Positions 39,591 to 47,751 of a stretch of 64,000 nucleotides of DNA are shown in pieces. Within the stretch, counting starts at the first letter, position 1. Every line of letters begins with the position of its first letter. This DNA is from Mesorhizobium loti (lineage in GTDB: Bacteria > Pseudomonadota > Alphaproteobacteria > Rhizobiales > Rhizobiaceae): NCBI RefSeq assembly GCF_013170705.1, contig NZ_CP033334.1, positions 1,116,001-1,180,000 of the forward strand, read 5' to 3'. A model generated the notes under the pieces. It was given only the letters and a program-made list of their open reading frames with translations, searched no databases and was not told where the DNA came from. Made by a program: the position numbers and the translations under genes.

Positions 39591-39744
39591 CGTCATCCTG
39601 TGGCGGAGTAAGGAGCGGAGCGACGCGGCGTAGACCATAGGATCCATGCCGTGACTTCAGAGCCCCCAGCGGCCATGAATTCTGCTCCGCGGCGACTTGG
39701 TCGAGGCCGCGGCATGGATCCTCGGGTCAAGCCCGAGGATGACG
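39591..39744. repeat. Dispersed inverted element A, copy 2
   Basis: It starts CGTCATCCTGTGGCGGAG, includes GGATCCATGCCGTGAC, and ends GCCGCGGCATGGATCC then CTCGGGTCAAGCCCGAG and GATGACG. It is closely related to 14689-14879 and 41440-41612. Confidence 0.87.
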
Positions 39745-39776
39745 ACCGTGCGAAACGACGGTCATCGCTCAAAACA

Positions 39777-39804
39777 AAACGGCCCGCTTTTCAGCGGGCC
39801 GTTT
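39777..39804. terminator. Bidirectional rho-independent terminator
   Basis: AAACGGCCCGC (39777-39787) pairs perfectly with GCGGGCCGTTT (39794-39804). On the minus strand the stem is followed by a T-rich tail (TTTTGTTTT), suited to ending the proline-rich gene; on the plus strand it lies downstream of lpdA. Confidence 0.88.
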
Positions 39805-39823
39805 GTATCTGGTATCGAGCCGA

Positions 39824-40126
39824 TCAGTTGGCCGGTGCAGGCGCCGGAGCGGGAGCGGGCGCTGGAGCCGGAGCAGGCGCTGGTGCTGGTGCTGGTGCTG
39901 GTGCTGGTGCTGGTGCTGGGGCCGGAGCCGGTGCTGGCTCTGGTGCCGGAGCGGGCGCTGGGGCCGGTGTGCTGGCGGCCGGCGCTTCGGCGGGTGCCGG
40001 ATGCTCGCCGCTTCTGCCGAAAACGTAATACGCGACAATCGCCAGGATAACGACGACCAGAGCAATCAGCCAGGGGCTGCCGCCGCTGCCGCTTGGCCTG
40101 GGAGTGTCGTTCGATGGATTCGCCAT
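39824..40126 (-). CDS. Small membrane protein with long Ala-Pro repeat tail
   Basis: A 100-residue protein: a polar N-terminus, one membrane helix (about residues 18-36, LIALVVVILAIVAYYVFG) and a tail from about residue 55 of nearly uninterrupted Ala-Pro dipeptides, with one Glu-Pro. Such tails are rigid and extended, like the TonB periplasmic spacer, and would reach into the periplasm. No partner domain is present. ACGGAGGACA precedes the ATG. The tail DNA includes six perfect GCTGGT units (39879-39914), so its length could vary by slippage. Confidence 0.75.
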   Translation of the reverse strand: MANPSNDTPRPSGSGGSPWLIALVVVILAIVAYYVFGRSGEHPAPAEAPAASTPAPAPAPAPEPAPAPAPAPAPAPAPAPAPAPAPAPAPAPAPAPAPAN

Positions 40127-40253
40127 AAAAGTGTCCTCCGTGGATGAAAATAATCAATCAACAGCCATCAACGCGCAACCGTTGAATGGGTTTCACGCTA
40201 GGGAAGGAAAGCGCCGAAAACGCGGCGTTTGGGACCCTCCGCTGCCATCCGAC

Positions 40254-41321
40254 TCAATTGACGGCGGTGACAGTATAGCCGGCTTTGCGAAAATCCTCGA
40301 CCAGTCCCTCGGGACCGGGAAGGTGCAGCGCGCCGACCGCCATGAAGGCGTTGCCCCTGGCCAGGATCGGCTCGGCGTGATCGATCATCACCTTGTTGCG
40401 GCTGGTGATCATGGTTTCCTCGAAGGCCGCATAGCCGGTCGCGTCGTTCTGCTCTTCGGGCATGGCGGCGCGGAACAGCGGCCAGAACATGCCGGTTTCG
40501 CCGCGCTGGTAGAGCAGGATCATGGTCTCGTTGATGTCGTTGACCTTGTCGCCGAGTTTCAGCGTGTCGACGAGGCCCTTCATGTGAAAGGCGAGCGGCA
40601 GCGAGGCCATGGCGCGCAGCTGGCTCTCGGCCGTTTCCAACCCCTCAACCGGCTTGCCCGCGGCCTTGGCGCCCTCGGCCAGCTTGACGTCGAGCACAGG
40701 GGCGCCACCGGACTGGCGGGCGAGTTCGCAGGCCGGAAGCGCCATCATGGCCGAAAGCATCCAAGGCTTCATCTTGGCGACCGTTGCCGGCGGAATGCCG
40801 CGCGCATCGAGCGCGGCATTCATGGCCGCTGCTTCGTCCGGCGTCAGCAAGGACGACAGCGTCGTGGAGTCGGTGAACATCATCAGGTCCGGCTCCTTGA
40901 GCATCGCCGTCATCATCTTCTGCTTGTCGAGCACGTCGGTGGTTTCGATGATGAGGGTGCCGGCGGCGTCAAAGGCTTTCTGCGCGTCCGGCGGCAGCGT
41001 GGTGACGCGCGGGTCCGTCATGTGCATGGTGCCGAAAAGGTAGGATGGCTGTTCGCCTGGTTTTTCCAGCTTCCACAACAGGCCTTTGCCGTTGAGTGTC
41101 GCGGCGGCCTCCGCCTCGATCTTGCTGTAGGTTGCAGGGCTGCTCTTCTGCAGGGCCGTCACCATGTCGGCGCCGGTGCAGGTCGGGATTTCCGCATGCG
41201 CCCTGCCCGCCGCGAACAACAGCATGGCAAGGAAGGACAGGAAAAACAGCACGTTGAGCGTGACAAGCAGCCTCAGCGAGATGGAAGCCGCACGGTCGGC
41301 GATGGCAATGACGCGTTTCAT
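40254..41321 (-). CDS. TraB/GumN family protein, membrane-anchored
   Basis: A 355-residue protein with one N-terminal membrane anchor or signal (about residues 18-43), followed by the TraB/GumN domain. The two GxxH motifs of the family are seen in YLFGTMHMTD and FMAVGALHLPG, and the mid-domain MKPWMLSAMM is typical. TIKI/TraB relatives are metalloproteases, but the bacterial GumN function is uncertain. It is monocistronic and lies between two repeat-bearing gaps. Confidence 0.85.
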   Translation of the reverse strand: MKRVIAIADRAASISLRLLVTLNVLFFLSFLAMLLFAAGRAHAEIPTCTGADMVTALQKSSPATYSKIEAEAAATLNGKGLLWKLEKPGEQPSYLFGTMHMTDPRVTTLPPDAQKAFDAAGTLIIETTDVLDKQKMMTAMLKEPDLMMFTDSTTLSSLLTPDEAAAMNAALDARGIPPATVAKMKPWMLSAMMALPACELARQSGGAPVLDVKLAEGAKAAGKPVEGLETAESQLRAMASLPLAFHMKGLVDTLKLGDKVNDINETMILLYQRGETGMFWPLFRAAMPEEQNDATGYAAFEETMITSRNKVMIDHAEPILARGNAFMAVGALHLPGPEGLVEDFRKAGYTVTAVN

Positions 41322-41439
41322 GGCACCTTTCTAAGGATGAAAAGCGGCAAAACGGTTAATTGGCGCTATGAAATTGTCCTCAGTGCGATGAGCTGTCGGA
41401 TGAAGTGCCCTTTGTAGTTTGCGGAAACGCTCATCGCGT

Positions 41440-41612
41440 CGTCATCCACGGGCGGAGCAAGGAGCGCAGCGACGCAGCGCAGACCCGAGGATCCATGCCG
41501 TGACGTTAATGCGTTGCAGCGGTGCAGAATTCTGCTCCGCTAGTATTCCACGCCCGAGGGTCACGGCATGGATACCAGGGTGTCCGCGACGGAGCTTCGC
41601 TCTAGTATGACG
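41440..41612. repeat. Dispersed inverted element A, copy 3
   Basis: It starts CGTCATCCACGGGCGGAG, includes GGATCCATGCCGTGAC and, inverted, GTCACGGCATGGATACC, and ends TAGTATGACG. It shares GAATTCTGCTCCGC with copy 2. It occupies most of the gap between the TraB/GumN gene and the xerC end. Confidence 0.85.
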
Positions 41613-41621
41613 AAGCCAGTT

Positions 41622-42560
41622 TCACGCCCTCGGATGCGCCGATTCGTAGATTTCGAGCAGTCTCGCCGTGTCGACGCCGGTGTAGATCTGCGTCGTCGAC
41701 AGGCTGGCGTGGCCGAGCAGCTCCTGGATGGTGCGCAGATCGCCGCCCCTGCCGAGCAGATGCGTGGCGAAGGAGTGGCGCAGCGCGTGCGGCGTCGCCG
41801 TGTCGGGCAGGTTGAGCGCCGAGCGCAGTTTCGCCATGTCGCGCTGGATGACGGCCGGATTGAGCGGGCCGCCGCGCGCGCCACGAAACAACAGGCCTTT
41901 CGGGTCGAGATGATAGGGGCAGAGCCTGCGGTATTCGGCGATTGCCCGGAGCGCCACCGGCAGCACCGGCACCAGCCGCGTCTTGCCGCCCTTGCCGGTG
42001 ACGCGCAGCACGGTGTCGGCCTCCGAGGCCAGGTCGGCGCCGGCGAGGCCGAGCGCTTCCGAGATGCGCAAGCCCGAGCCGTAGAGCAGCGTCAGCACGG
42101 CTGCATTGCGGGCGGCGATCCAGGGCTCTTCCGCCAGTTGACCTTCCATGGACACAACCTGTTTGGCATCGCTTGCAGTCAGCGGTTTGGGCAGCGACTT
42201 GGGCTGGCGCGGCGCGCGCAGGGCTGTGGCACCCGCGGCGTTGGCGAGGCCATGGCGTTCCAGGAAACGCAGCAGCGAACGGATGCCGGCGAGACCCCGG
42301 CCGAGCGTGCGGGCGCCGACGCCTTCGTTGCGGCGGGCGGCGAGGAAGCCGCGCAGATCCGCCGGGCGCAGATTGGCGATATCGGAAATGCCGGGCGAGC
42401 CGCCGCAATGGCCGGTAAGGAAATGCAGGAACTGGCGCGTGTCGCGCTCATAGGCTTCCACTGTCTCGGATGACAGGCGACGTTCACGCGCGAGCATCTT
42501 CAGCCAGCTTTCGCGTGCCGCCTGGAGATCGGGTTTGGCCGGGATGAGAAATTCCTGCAT
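41622..42560 (-). CDS. xerC: Tyrosine recombinase XerC
   Basis: A 312-residue site-specific recombinase that resolves chromosome dimers at dif with XerD. An N-terminal SAM-like core-binding domain (LSSETVEAYERDTRQFLHFL) precedes the catalytic domain with Arg165, Lys190, His258, Arg261, His284 and nucleophile Tyr293. The C-terminal LLEIYESAHPRA is typical of XerC rather than XerD. The residue two after Tyr293 is Gly (IYTGVD) where IYTHV is usual. It is a housekeeping recombinase, not a sign of a mobile element. Confidence 0.88.
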   Translation of the reverse strand: MQEFLIPAKPDLQAARESWLKMLARERRLSSETVEAYERDTRQFLHFLTGHCGGSPGISDIANLRPADLRGFLAARRNEGVGARTLGRGLAGIRSLLRFLERHGLANAAGATALRAPRQPKSLPKPLTASDAKQVVSMEGQLAEEPWIAARNAAVLTLLYGSGLRISEALGLAGADLASEADTVLRVTGKGGKTRLVPVLPVALRAIAEYRRLCPYHLDPKGLLFRGARGGPLNPAVIQRDMAKLRSALNLPDTATPHALRHSFATHLLGRGGDLRTIQELLGHASLSTTQIYTGVDTARLLEIYESAHPRA

Positions 42561-42610
42561 GGCGGCATTTTGGTGTATCCGGGTTAGGAAGCGGTGAAGA
42601 GCCCGTCAAT

Positions 42611-42652
42611 GAAATGGCAGCGGGGAAATGACAGCGGGGAAATGACAGTGGG
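42611..42652. repeat. Three tandem 14-bp repeats between xerC and rimM
   Basis: Units GAAATGGCAGCGGG, GAAATGACAGCGGG and GAAATGACAGTGGG lie head to tail in the divergent promoter region. A partial fourth GAAATGAC follows at 42661. Confidence 0.85.
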
Positions 42653-42707
42653 CGATCATTGAAATGACGCCGGGCTGGGGCTAGAGCAGGCCAAAGGATA
42701 TTTCGCG

Positions 42708-43307
42708 ATGAGCAAGCCGCAAAACCCCGTCCAGATGGCCGTTATCGGCGCCGCCCACGGCATCAAGGGCGAGCTCAGGGTGAAAACCTTCACCGGCGAG
42801 CCGATGGCGCTGGCCGATTATGGCCCGCTCTATGCCAGGGATGGCCGTGCCTTCCAGATAACCGACATAAGGCCGGCCAACACCGTCGTCGTGGTGCGCT
42901 TCAAGGGCATCAGCGACCGCAACGCCGCCGAGGCGCTCGCCGGCACGGAGCTGTTCGTCGACCGCTCGATGCTGCCCGACGATGGCGAGGAGGACGAGTT
43001 CTATCATGCCGACCTGATCGGGCTGGAGGTCCGGGACGATACGGGTGCCGCGCTCGGCAAGGTGGTCGCGGTGCACAATTTCGGTGGCGGGGACATCCTC
43101 GACGTGACGCTTTCCGGCCGCAAGGGCGTGCTGATCCCGTTCACGCAGGCCGCCGTGCCGCAGGTGTCGATCGCCGAGGGTTTTGTCCGCATCGATCCGG
43201 CGGCTGCCGGCCTGGTCGAGGACGAGGATGGCGAAGCGCCACGCGAGGAAGACTTCGACCCCAAGGGCAGGCCGCGCGGACCGCGCGACGCCGGGGGCAA
43301 CCGGTGA
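42708..43307 (+). CDS. rimM: Ribosome maturation factor RimM
   Basis: A 199-residue protein with the N-terminal RimM barrel ([25 protein letters not shown]) and C-terminal PRC-barrel domain ([33 protein letters not shown]). It helps 30S head assembly by binding S19. The C-terminal 30 residues are acidic and Pro/Arg-rich. It overlaps trmD by four bases (GTGA), the classic rimM-trmD-rplS gene order, although here a TauE gene intervenes before rplS. Confidence 0.95.
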   Translation: MSKPQNPVQMAVIGAAHGIKGELRVKTFTGEPMALADYGPLYARDGRAFQITDIRPANTVVVVRFKGISDRNAAEALAGTELFVDRSMLPDDGEEDEFYHADLIGLEVRDDTGAALGKVVAVHNFGGGDILDVTLSGRKGVLIPFTQAAVPQVSIAEGFVRIDPAAAGLVEDEDGEAPREEDFDPKGRPRGPRDAGGNR

Positions 43308-44002
43308 CGTTCAAGGCTTCGGTGCTGACGCTCTATCCCGAGATGTTTCCCGGCGCCCTCGGCCTGTCGCTGGCGGGCCGCGCGCTCGAGGCGGGCACAT
43401 GGTCGCTGGAAGCGATCCAGATCCGCGACTTCGCCACCGACAGGCACCGCACCGTCGACGACACGCCGGCCGGCGGCGGCGCCGGCATGGTGATGCGCGC
43501 CGATGTGCTGGCCAGGGCGATCGACCATGCCTCGCCGGGAGGCGATCCACGCCCGCGCCTGCTGATGAGCCCGCGCGGCGGACCGCTTACGCAGGCGAGG
43601 GTGCGTGAGCTTGCCGCCGGGCCGGGCGCCGTCATCCTGTGCGGCCGCTTCGAGGGCGTCGACCAGCGGCTGATCGAGGCCCGCGGCCTGGAAGAGGTGT
43701 CTATCGGCGATTTCATTCTCTCCGGTGGCGAGCCGGCGGCGCTCGTTCTGCTCGACGCTGTGGTGCGGCTGTTGCCCGGCGTGATGGGCAATGCGGTGTC
43801 GGGCGAGGAAGAAAGTTTCGAGAACGGCCTGCTCGAACATCCGCACTACACAAGGCCGCAGGAATTCGAGGGACGCGAGATTCCCGAAGTGCTGATCTCC
43901 GGCAATCACAAGAAGATCGCGGCATGGCGGCGTGAGCAGTCGGAAGCGCTGACGAAAGAACGGCGGCCGGATCTGCTTGGCGGTCAGCCCTTGCCGAAAT
44001 AA
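43304..44002 (+). CDS. trmD: tRNA (guanine-N1-)-methyltransferase TrmD
   Basis: A 232-residue SPOUT methyltransferase forming m1G37. The N-terminal [32 protein letters not shown] and the trefoil-knot segments [12 protein letters not shown] and ISIGDF-like [20 protein letters not shown] are all typical, as is [12 protein letters not shown]. It starts with GTG within the rimM stop. Its 3' end overlaps the convergent TauE-type gene by 19 bases. Confidence 0.96.
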   Translation: MTFKASVLTLYPEMFPGALGLSLAGRALEAGTWSLEAIQIRDFATDRHRTVDDTPAGGGAGMVMRADVLARAIDHASPGGDPRPRLLMSPRGGPLTQARVRELAAGPGAVILCGRFEGVDQRLIEARGLEEVSIGDFILSGGEPAALVLLDAVVRLLPGVMGNAVSGEEESFENGLLEHPHYTRPQEFEGREIPEVLISGNHKKIAAWRREQSEALTKERRPDLLGGQPLPK

Positions 44003-44736
44003 TAAAAAGCCAGAAACAGACCGACGGCGATGACGAAGCCGCGCACCACGTTCTGCGGCACTCGCTTGGCGATCCAGACGCCGGCATAGCCGCCCAGCGC
44101 ACCGCCCGGGATCATGACGATTGCCTGCGGCCAGGCGACGACGCCACCCGAGACGAAGACGACGATGGCGACAGCCGCGATGACCACGGCCAGCATGTTC
44201 TTCAGCGCATTCAGCCGGTGGTAGTCGCCGGACTGCGTCAGGCCGAGCGTTGCCAGCATCATCACGCCCATGCCGGCGCCGAAGAAGCCGCCATAGATGG
44301 CGGTGGTGAATTGCGCCAGCGAGCCGGCGAGCGAGCCAACCGATGCCTCATGGCCTGGTTTTGGCGCCGGCTTCAGCCATGGTCCGGCGGCAAACAGCGC
44401 CGTTGCAGCCAACAGCAGCCACGGCACCAGGGCGCGGAACGAGGGATTGTCGAGCGCCAGCAGGATCAGCGCGCCGGCCAGCGCACCGATCGCCGAGATG
44501 AGACAGAGCAGTAGGGCGCCGCGCCAGAAGTGGCGGATGTCGGTCCAATAGGCGAGCGTCGAGGTGATGTAGCCTGGAAATTGCGTGACCGAGGAGGTTG
44601 CGTTGGCGACGATCGGCGGCAAGCCGACCAATGTCATGGCGCCGAAGGTGATGAAGGTGCCGCCGCCGGCGACCGCGTTGGCAGCGCCGGACAGGAAGCC
44701 CGCCAGGAAAAGCAGGATGGCGTCGAAGACAGACAT
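43984..44736 (-). CDS. Sulfite exporter TauE/SafE family permease
   Basis: A 250-residue membrane protein with about eight helices. The N-terminal [25 protein letters not shown] and the second repeat [18 protein letters not shown] are the paired family signatures, and [14 protein letters not shown] is a conserved transport-site segment. Substrates in the family are sulfite, sulfonates or other organosulfur anions; this one is not determined. I chose the ATG at 44736. It overlaps the trmD 3' end by 19 bp and splits the usual trmD-rplS neighbourhood. Confidence 0.88.
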   Translation of the reverse strand: MSVFDAILLFLAGFLSGAANAVAGGGTFITFGAMTLVGLPPIVANATSSVTQFPGYITSTLAYWTDIRHFWRGALLLCLISAIGALAGALILLALDNPSFRALVPWLLLAATALFAAGPWLKPAPKPGHEASVGSLAGSLAQFTTAIYGGFFGAGMGVMMLATLGLTQSGDYHRLNALKNMLAVVIAAVAIVVFVSGGVVAWPQAIVMIPGGALGGYAGVWIAKRVPQNVVRGFVIAVGLFLAFYYFGKG

Positions 44737-45064
44737 GGAATGCCGCCGCGGAAACTGTGGTATTCCAGGCTTAGGAAGCTTGGCAGGCGGGCGCAACCCG
44801 GCACGGGCGGTATTACAATGGCGCCATGCAGGCAAAAAAGAGTCGTGCTCGGGCGTGACAAAGCGCCGAAATAGCTGTATGTGCGCGCCGAACCGGAAGA
44901 AAAATCTGCCGGGCCCGTCAACAATGACGGTGTAGTCGCCCCTGTCCGATGTCTTGGAGACAAAAATGTCTCAGGGACAAAGGACATAGCCGAGCGGTCA
45001 ATGGAACTGCAAGGCGAGCGCAGGGCGCTCTGACTGTCGGAAGAACAAGAAGTGGACTATTGAG
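44737..45064 (+). promoter_or_regulatory. rplS leader region with two hairpins
   Basis: This 328-bp gap holds the rplS promoter and leader. Near the gene it contains TGTC-TT-GGAGAC...GTCTCAGG-GACA (44950-44979), a stem with internal loop, and GAGCG-CAGGG-CGCTC (45016-45030). Ribosomal protein leaders often mediate feedback; here that is only a possibility. I see no small gene. Confidence 0.35.
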
Positions 45065-45610
45065 ATGGATATTCTCCGTCAGCTCGAGGCCGAGCAGGCC
45101 GCCAAGATCGAAGCCAAGCGCAAGCTTCCCGAATTCCAGCCCGGCGACACCGTGCGCGTCCAGGTCCGCGTGACCGAAGGCACCCGCACCCGCGTCCAGG
45201 CCTATGAGGGCGTCGTCATCGCCCGCGCCGGTTCCGGCTTCCAGGAAAATTTCACCGTCCGCAAGATCTCCTACGGCGAAGGCGTCGAGCGCGTGTTCCC
45301 GGTCTACTCGCCGATGGTCGAGGGCGTCGAGATCGTGCGTCGCGGCAAGGTGCGTCGCGCCAAGCTCTATTACCTGCGCGACCGTCGCGGCAAGTCGGCC
45401 CGTATTTCGGAAAACACCGGCGTGCGCGCCCGCAAGCTCAACGACGAGGAGCGCGACGCGCTGAACGCCGAGAAGGCCCGCATCGAGGCCGAGAAGGTCG
45501 CCGCAGCCCAGGCGCTGGCCGCCGAGACCGCCGCCAAGGAAGCCGCCGAGAAGAAGGCCGCCGCCGAGGCTGAGGCCGCCAAGGCCGCTGAAGCGACCCC
45601 GGCCGAATAA
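45065..45610 (+). CDS. rplS: 50S ribosomal protein L19
   Basis: A 181-residue protein. The L19 core, from [31 protein letters not shown] through [48 protein letters not shown] segments to about residue 125, lies at the 30S-50S interface. An Ala/Glu/Lys-rich C-terminal helix of about 55 residues extends it, as in other Rhizobiales. Terminator at 45631. Confidence 0.96.
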   Translation: MDILRQLEAEQAAKIEAKRKLPEFQPGDTVRVQVRVTEGTRTRVQAYEGVVIARAGSGFQENFTVRKISYGEGVERVFPVYSPMVEGVEIVRRGKVRRAKLYYLRDRRGKSARISENTGVRARKLNDEERDALNAEKARIEAEKVAAAQALAAETAAKEAAEKKAAAEAEAAKAAEATPAE

Positions 45611-45630
45611 GATTTTCGGCAATCCTATTC

Positions 45631-45656
45631 AAAAGGCGGCTTCGGCCGCCTTTTTT
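45631..45656 (+). terminator. Rho-independent terminator of rplS
   Basis: AAAAGGCGGC, a TTCG tetraloop and GCCGCCTTTT, followed by further T residues, 21 bases after the rplS stop. Confidence 0.93.
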
Positions 45657-45706
45657 CGTTTCACCGGACTGTGAGCGCCTCGGGCCTGGGAAATTGGATC
45701 CGGGTA

Positions 45707-45753
45707 TTGACGGCATATTATCTTGTACGATAACTAATCGTGCACAAGATAAT
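45707..45753 (+). promoter_or_regulatory. ohr promoter and candidate OhrR operator
   Basis: A -35 box TTGACG (45707-45712) and GATAAC (45729-45734) frame the promoter. The inverted repeat ATTATCTTGT (45717-45726) / ACAAGATAAT (45744-45753) covers the spacer and -10 and ends 12 bases before the ohr ATG. With an ohrR gene downstream, it is the natural operator for peroxide-sensitive repression. Confidence 0.72.
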
Positions 45754-45765
45754 TGGAGGCATGAT

Positions 45766-46179
45766 ATGGCACTTTATACCGCACAGGCTCACGTCACCGG
45801 TGGCCGCGCCGGCCATGGCGAGACCAGCGATGGCCTGCTCAAGGTCGATCTGGCGATGCCCAAGGAGCTTGGTGGGCCGGGCGGCGCCACCAATCCCGAG
45901 CAGCTTTTCGCCATCGGCTACGCTGCCTGCTTCGAGAGCGCCATCCGCTTCGTCGCGCGCAAACAGAAGCTGCCGCTCGAGGATGCCGCGATAACCGCCA
46001 CCGTCAACCTGCTTCCCAATGGCGAGGGCTTCAAGCTCGGCGTCGCGCTCGCGGCGGAGACGAAAGGTCTTGATCAGGCGGCCGCTGAGGCGCTTGTATC
46101 GGAGGCACACAAGATTTGCCCCTATTCGAATGCCATCAGGGGCAATGTCGACGTAGCGCTTTCGGTAAAGGCGGCATGA
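45766..46179 (+). CDS. ohr: Organic hydroperoxide resistance protein (Ohr/OsmC family)
   Basis: A 137-residue thiol peroxidase. The reactive cysteines are Cys55 in GYAACFESAI and Cys118 in KICPYSNA; Arg14 and Glu45 complete the catalytic set expected of Ohr. It reduces organic hydroperoxides with lipoyl-bearing proteins as reductants, and the genome's lpdA/sucB products are possible partners. GGAGG lies eight bases before the ATG. It overlaps ohrR by four bases (ATGA). Confidence 0.94.
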   Translation: MALYTAQAHVTGGRAGHGETSDGLLKVDLAMPKELGGPGGATNPEQLFAIGYAACFESAIRFVARKQKLPLEDAAITATVNLLPNGEGFKLGVALAAETKGLDQAAAEALVSEAHKICPYSNAIRGNVDVALSVKAA

Positions 46180-46712
46180 CGACAAAAGTCGAAACGAGAG
46201 CCAAGGATGTCCCGGCGGAGGCGGTCGGGACATTTCACGTGCCGCGGCTCGATCAGCAGCTGTGTTTCGCGCTCTATTCGGCGAGCGGGCTGATGACCAA
46301 GGTTTATCGCCCGCTGCTCGAGCCGCTTGGTCTCACTTATCCGCAATATCTGGTGATGCTGGCGCTGTGGGAGCACGCCCCGAGCACCATTGGCGCGCTT
46401 GGCGAGGCGCTGGGCCTGGATTCCGCGACGCTGACGCCGCTGCTCAAGCGGATGGAGGCAAGTGGTCTCGTCACGCGCCGGCGCGATGCCGCCGACGAGC
46501 GCCGGGTGCTCGTCGAGCCGACGGCCAAGGGCCAGACGCTGCGTGCTCACATGAAGGATGTGTCCGCCGCACTCGCCTGCAGCGTGCCACTGGGGGCTGG
46601 CGAAGCGAAAGCCCTGCACGCAACACTCACCCATCTTGTCGCCGGTCTGCGCAAAGCCGCGACCGATGATCGATCAGCGGATGCGCAAGCGCCGGTCCCT
46701 GGCTCGAGATAA
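46176..46712 (+). CDS. ohrR: Organic peroxide sensor OhrR (MarR family)
   Basis: A 178-residue winged-helix repressor. Cys30 in LDQQLCFALYSASG is the conserved sensing cysteine of OhrR, and Cys135 near the C-terminus could act as a second cysteine, as in two-cysteine OhrR proteins. The wing RRDAADERRVLVEPTAKG is typical. Oxidation by organic hydroperoxides should release it from the operator upstream of ohr. It overlaps the ohr stop, so both are made from one transcript and it represses itself. Confidence 0.92.
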   Translation: MTTKVETRAKDVPAEAVGTFHVPRLDQQLCFALYSASGLMTKVYRPLLEPLGLTYPQYLVMLALWEHAPSTIGALGEALGLDSATLTPLLKRMEASGLVTRRRDAADERRVLVEPTAKGQTLRAHMKDVSAALACSVPLGAGEAKALHATLTHLVAGLRKAATDDRSADAQAPVPGSR

Positions 46713-46869
46713 GCAGATCATCCCGAAATCCCTGAATTGAGGGCATCGGAATCCCCTTTCACGCACGCTGACGCAGCGGACCGTCTTGCATGGCGTTTGC
46801 GGAAAGCTAAAGTCGGCGCCGGATTTCCTGTGAGCCCATCCGGGCGCCTTCAATTTTCGGGAGTGTTTC

Positions 46870-47667
46870 ATGACCAAGTCGAAACTGCTGCTGGCCGTCC
46901 TGCTTGCCCTCGTCCTGGCGCCTATTGCCGCTTTCGCCCAGGCGCTGCCCGATCTCGGCGGCAAAAAGGTGGTGGTGGTGACCGAAAACGCCTATCCGCC
47001 GCTGCAGTTCATCGACGCCAAGACCGGCAAGCAGATCGGCTGGGAGTATGACGCGATGAACGAGATCGCCAAGCGGCTCAACTTCAAGGTCGAGTACCAG
47101 AACACCTCCTGGGACGCGATGATCCAGGCCGTTTCCGACAACCAGTACAACATCGGCATGACCGGCATCACCATCAAGGACGACCGCAAGGCGAAGGTCG
47201 ATTTCTCCGATCCCTATATGCGCTCGGAGCAGTTCATGCTGGTGCGCGGCGACGAAAGCCGCTTCACCGACGCCAAGACCTTCGGGGCCTTCAAGGACGG
47301 GCTGATCGGCGCGCAGGCCGGCACCACACCCTTCTACACCGCCGTCTACAGCGTGCTCGACGGCAATGAGCAGAACCCGCGCATCAAACTGTTCGAGACG
47401 TTCGGCGCCACGGTGCAGGCACTGAAGTCGGGCGACGTCGATGTCGTGCTGACCGACGGCACCGCCGGCAAGGGCTATGTCGATGCGTCGGGCGGCAAGC
47501 TGAAGCTGATCGGCGGACCGCTCGGCACCGAGGATTTCGGCTTCATCTTCCCGAAGGGATCCGATCTGGTGAAACCGGTCAACGCCGCGATCGCCGCGCT
47601 CAAGGCGGACGGGACGTTCGACGCACTGAACAAGAAGTGGTTTCTCGACTACAAGATGGGGCAGTGA
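46870..47667 (+). CDS. Amino-acid ABC transporter substrate-binding protein
   Basis: A 265-residue periplasmic protein of the polar amino acid (PAAT) class. A signal peptide (MTKSKLLLAVLLALVLAPIAAFAQ) precedes the two-lobed domain with NAYPPLQFID, WEYDAMNEIAKRLNFKVEY, MTGITIKDDRKAKVDFSDPY and the hinge-region FGFIFPKG. The ligand, an amino acid or opine-like compound, cannot be told. The permease gene follows 84 bp downstream, but no ATPase gene is nearby. Confidence 0.9.
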   Translation: MTKSKLLLAVLLALVLAPIAAFAQALPDLGGKKVVVVTENAYPPLQFIDAKTGKQIGWEYDAMNEIAKRLNFKVEYQNTSWDAMIQAVSDNQYNIGMTGITIKDDRKAKVDFSDPYMRSEQFMLVRGDESRFTDAKTFGAFKDGLIGAQAGTTPFYTAVYSVLDGNEQNPRIKLFETFGATVQALKSGDVDVVLTDGTAGKGYVDASGGKLKLIGGPLGTEDFGFIFPKGSDLVKPVNAAIAALKADGTFDALNKKWFLDYKMGQ

Positions 47668-47751
47668 ACTCGTCTTGGCGCGTTCGTGGGGTGACGTAGA
47701 ACTCGCGCCAGGTCCGGCCGGCTTGGCACGCTGCCTTGGCGGCCGCGCCTG

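Noticed and set aside
39879..39914. Hexanucleotide direct repeats considered as a CRISPR-like array
   Set aside because: The units are contiguous with no spacers and encode Ala-Pro in frame.
41622..42560. Tyrosine recombinase considered as a sign of an integrated element
   Set aside because: It has the XerC C-terminus and a housekeeping neighbourhood; there are no flanking attachment repeats, tRNA or phage genes.
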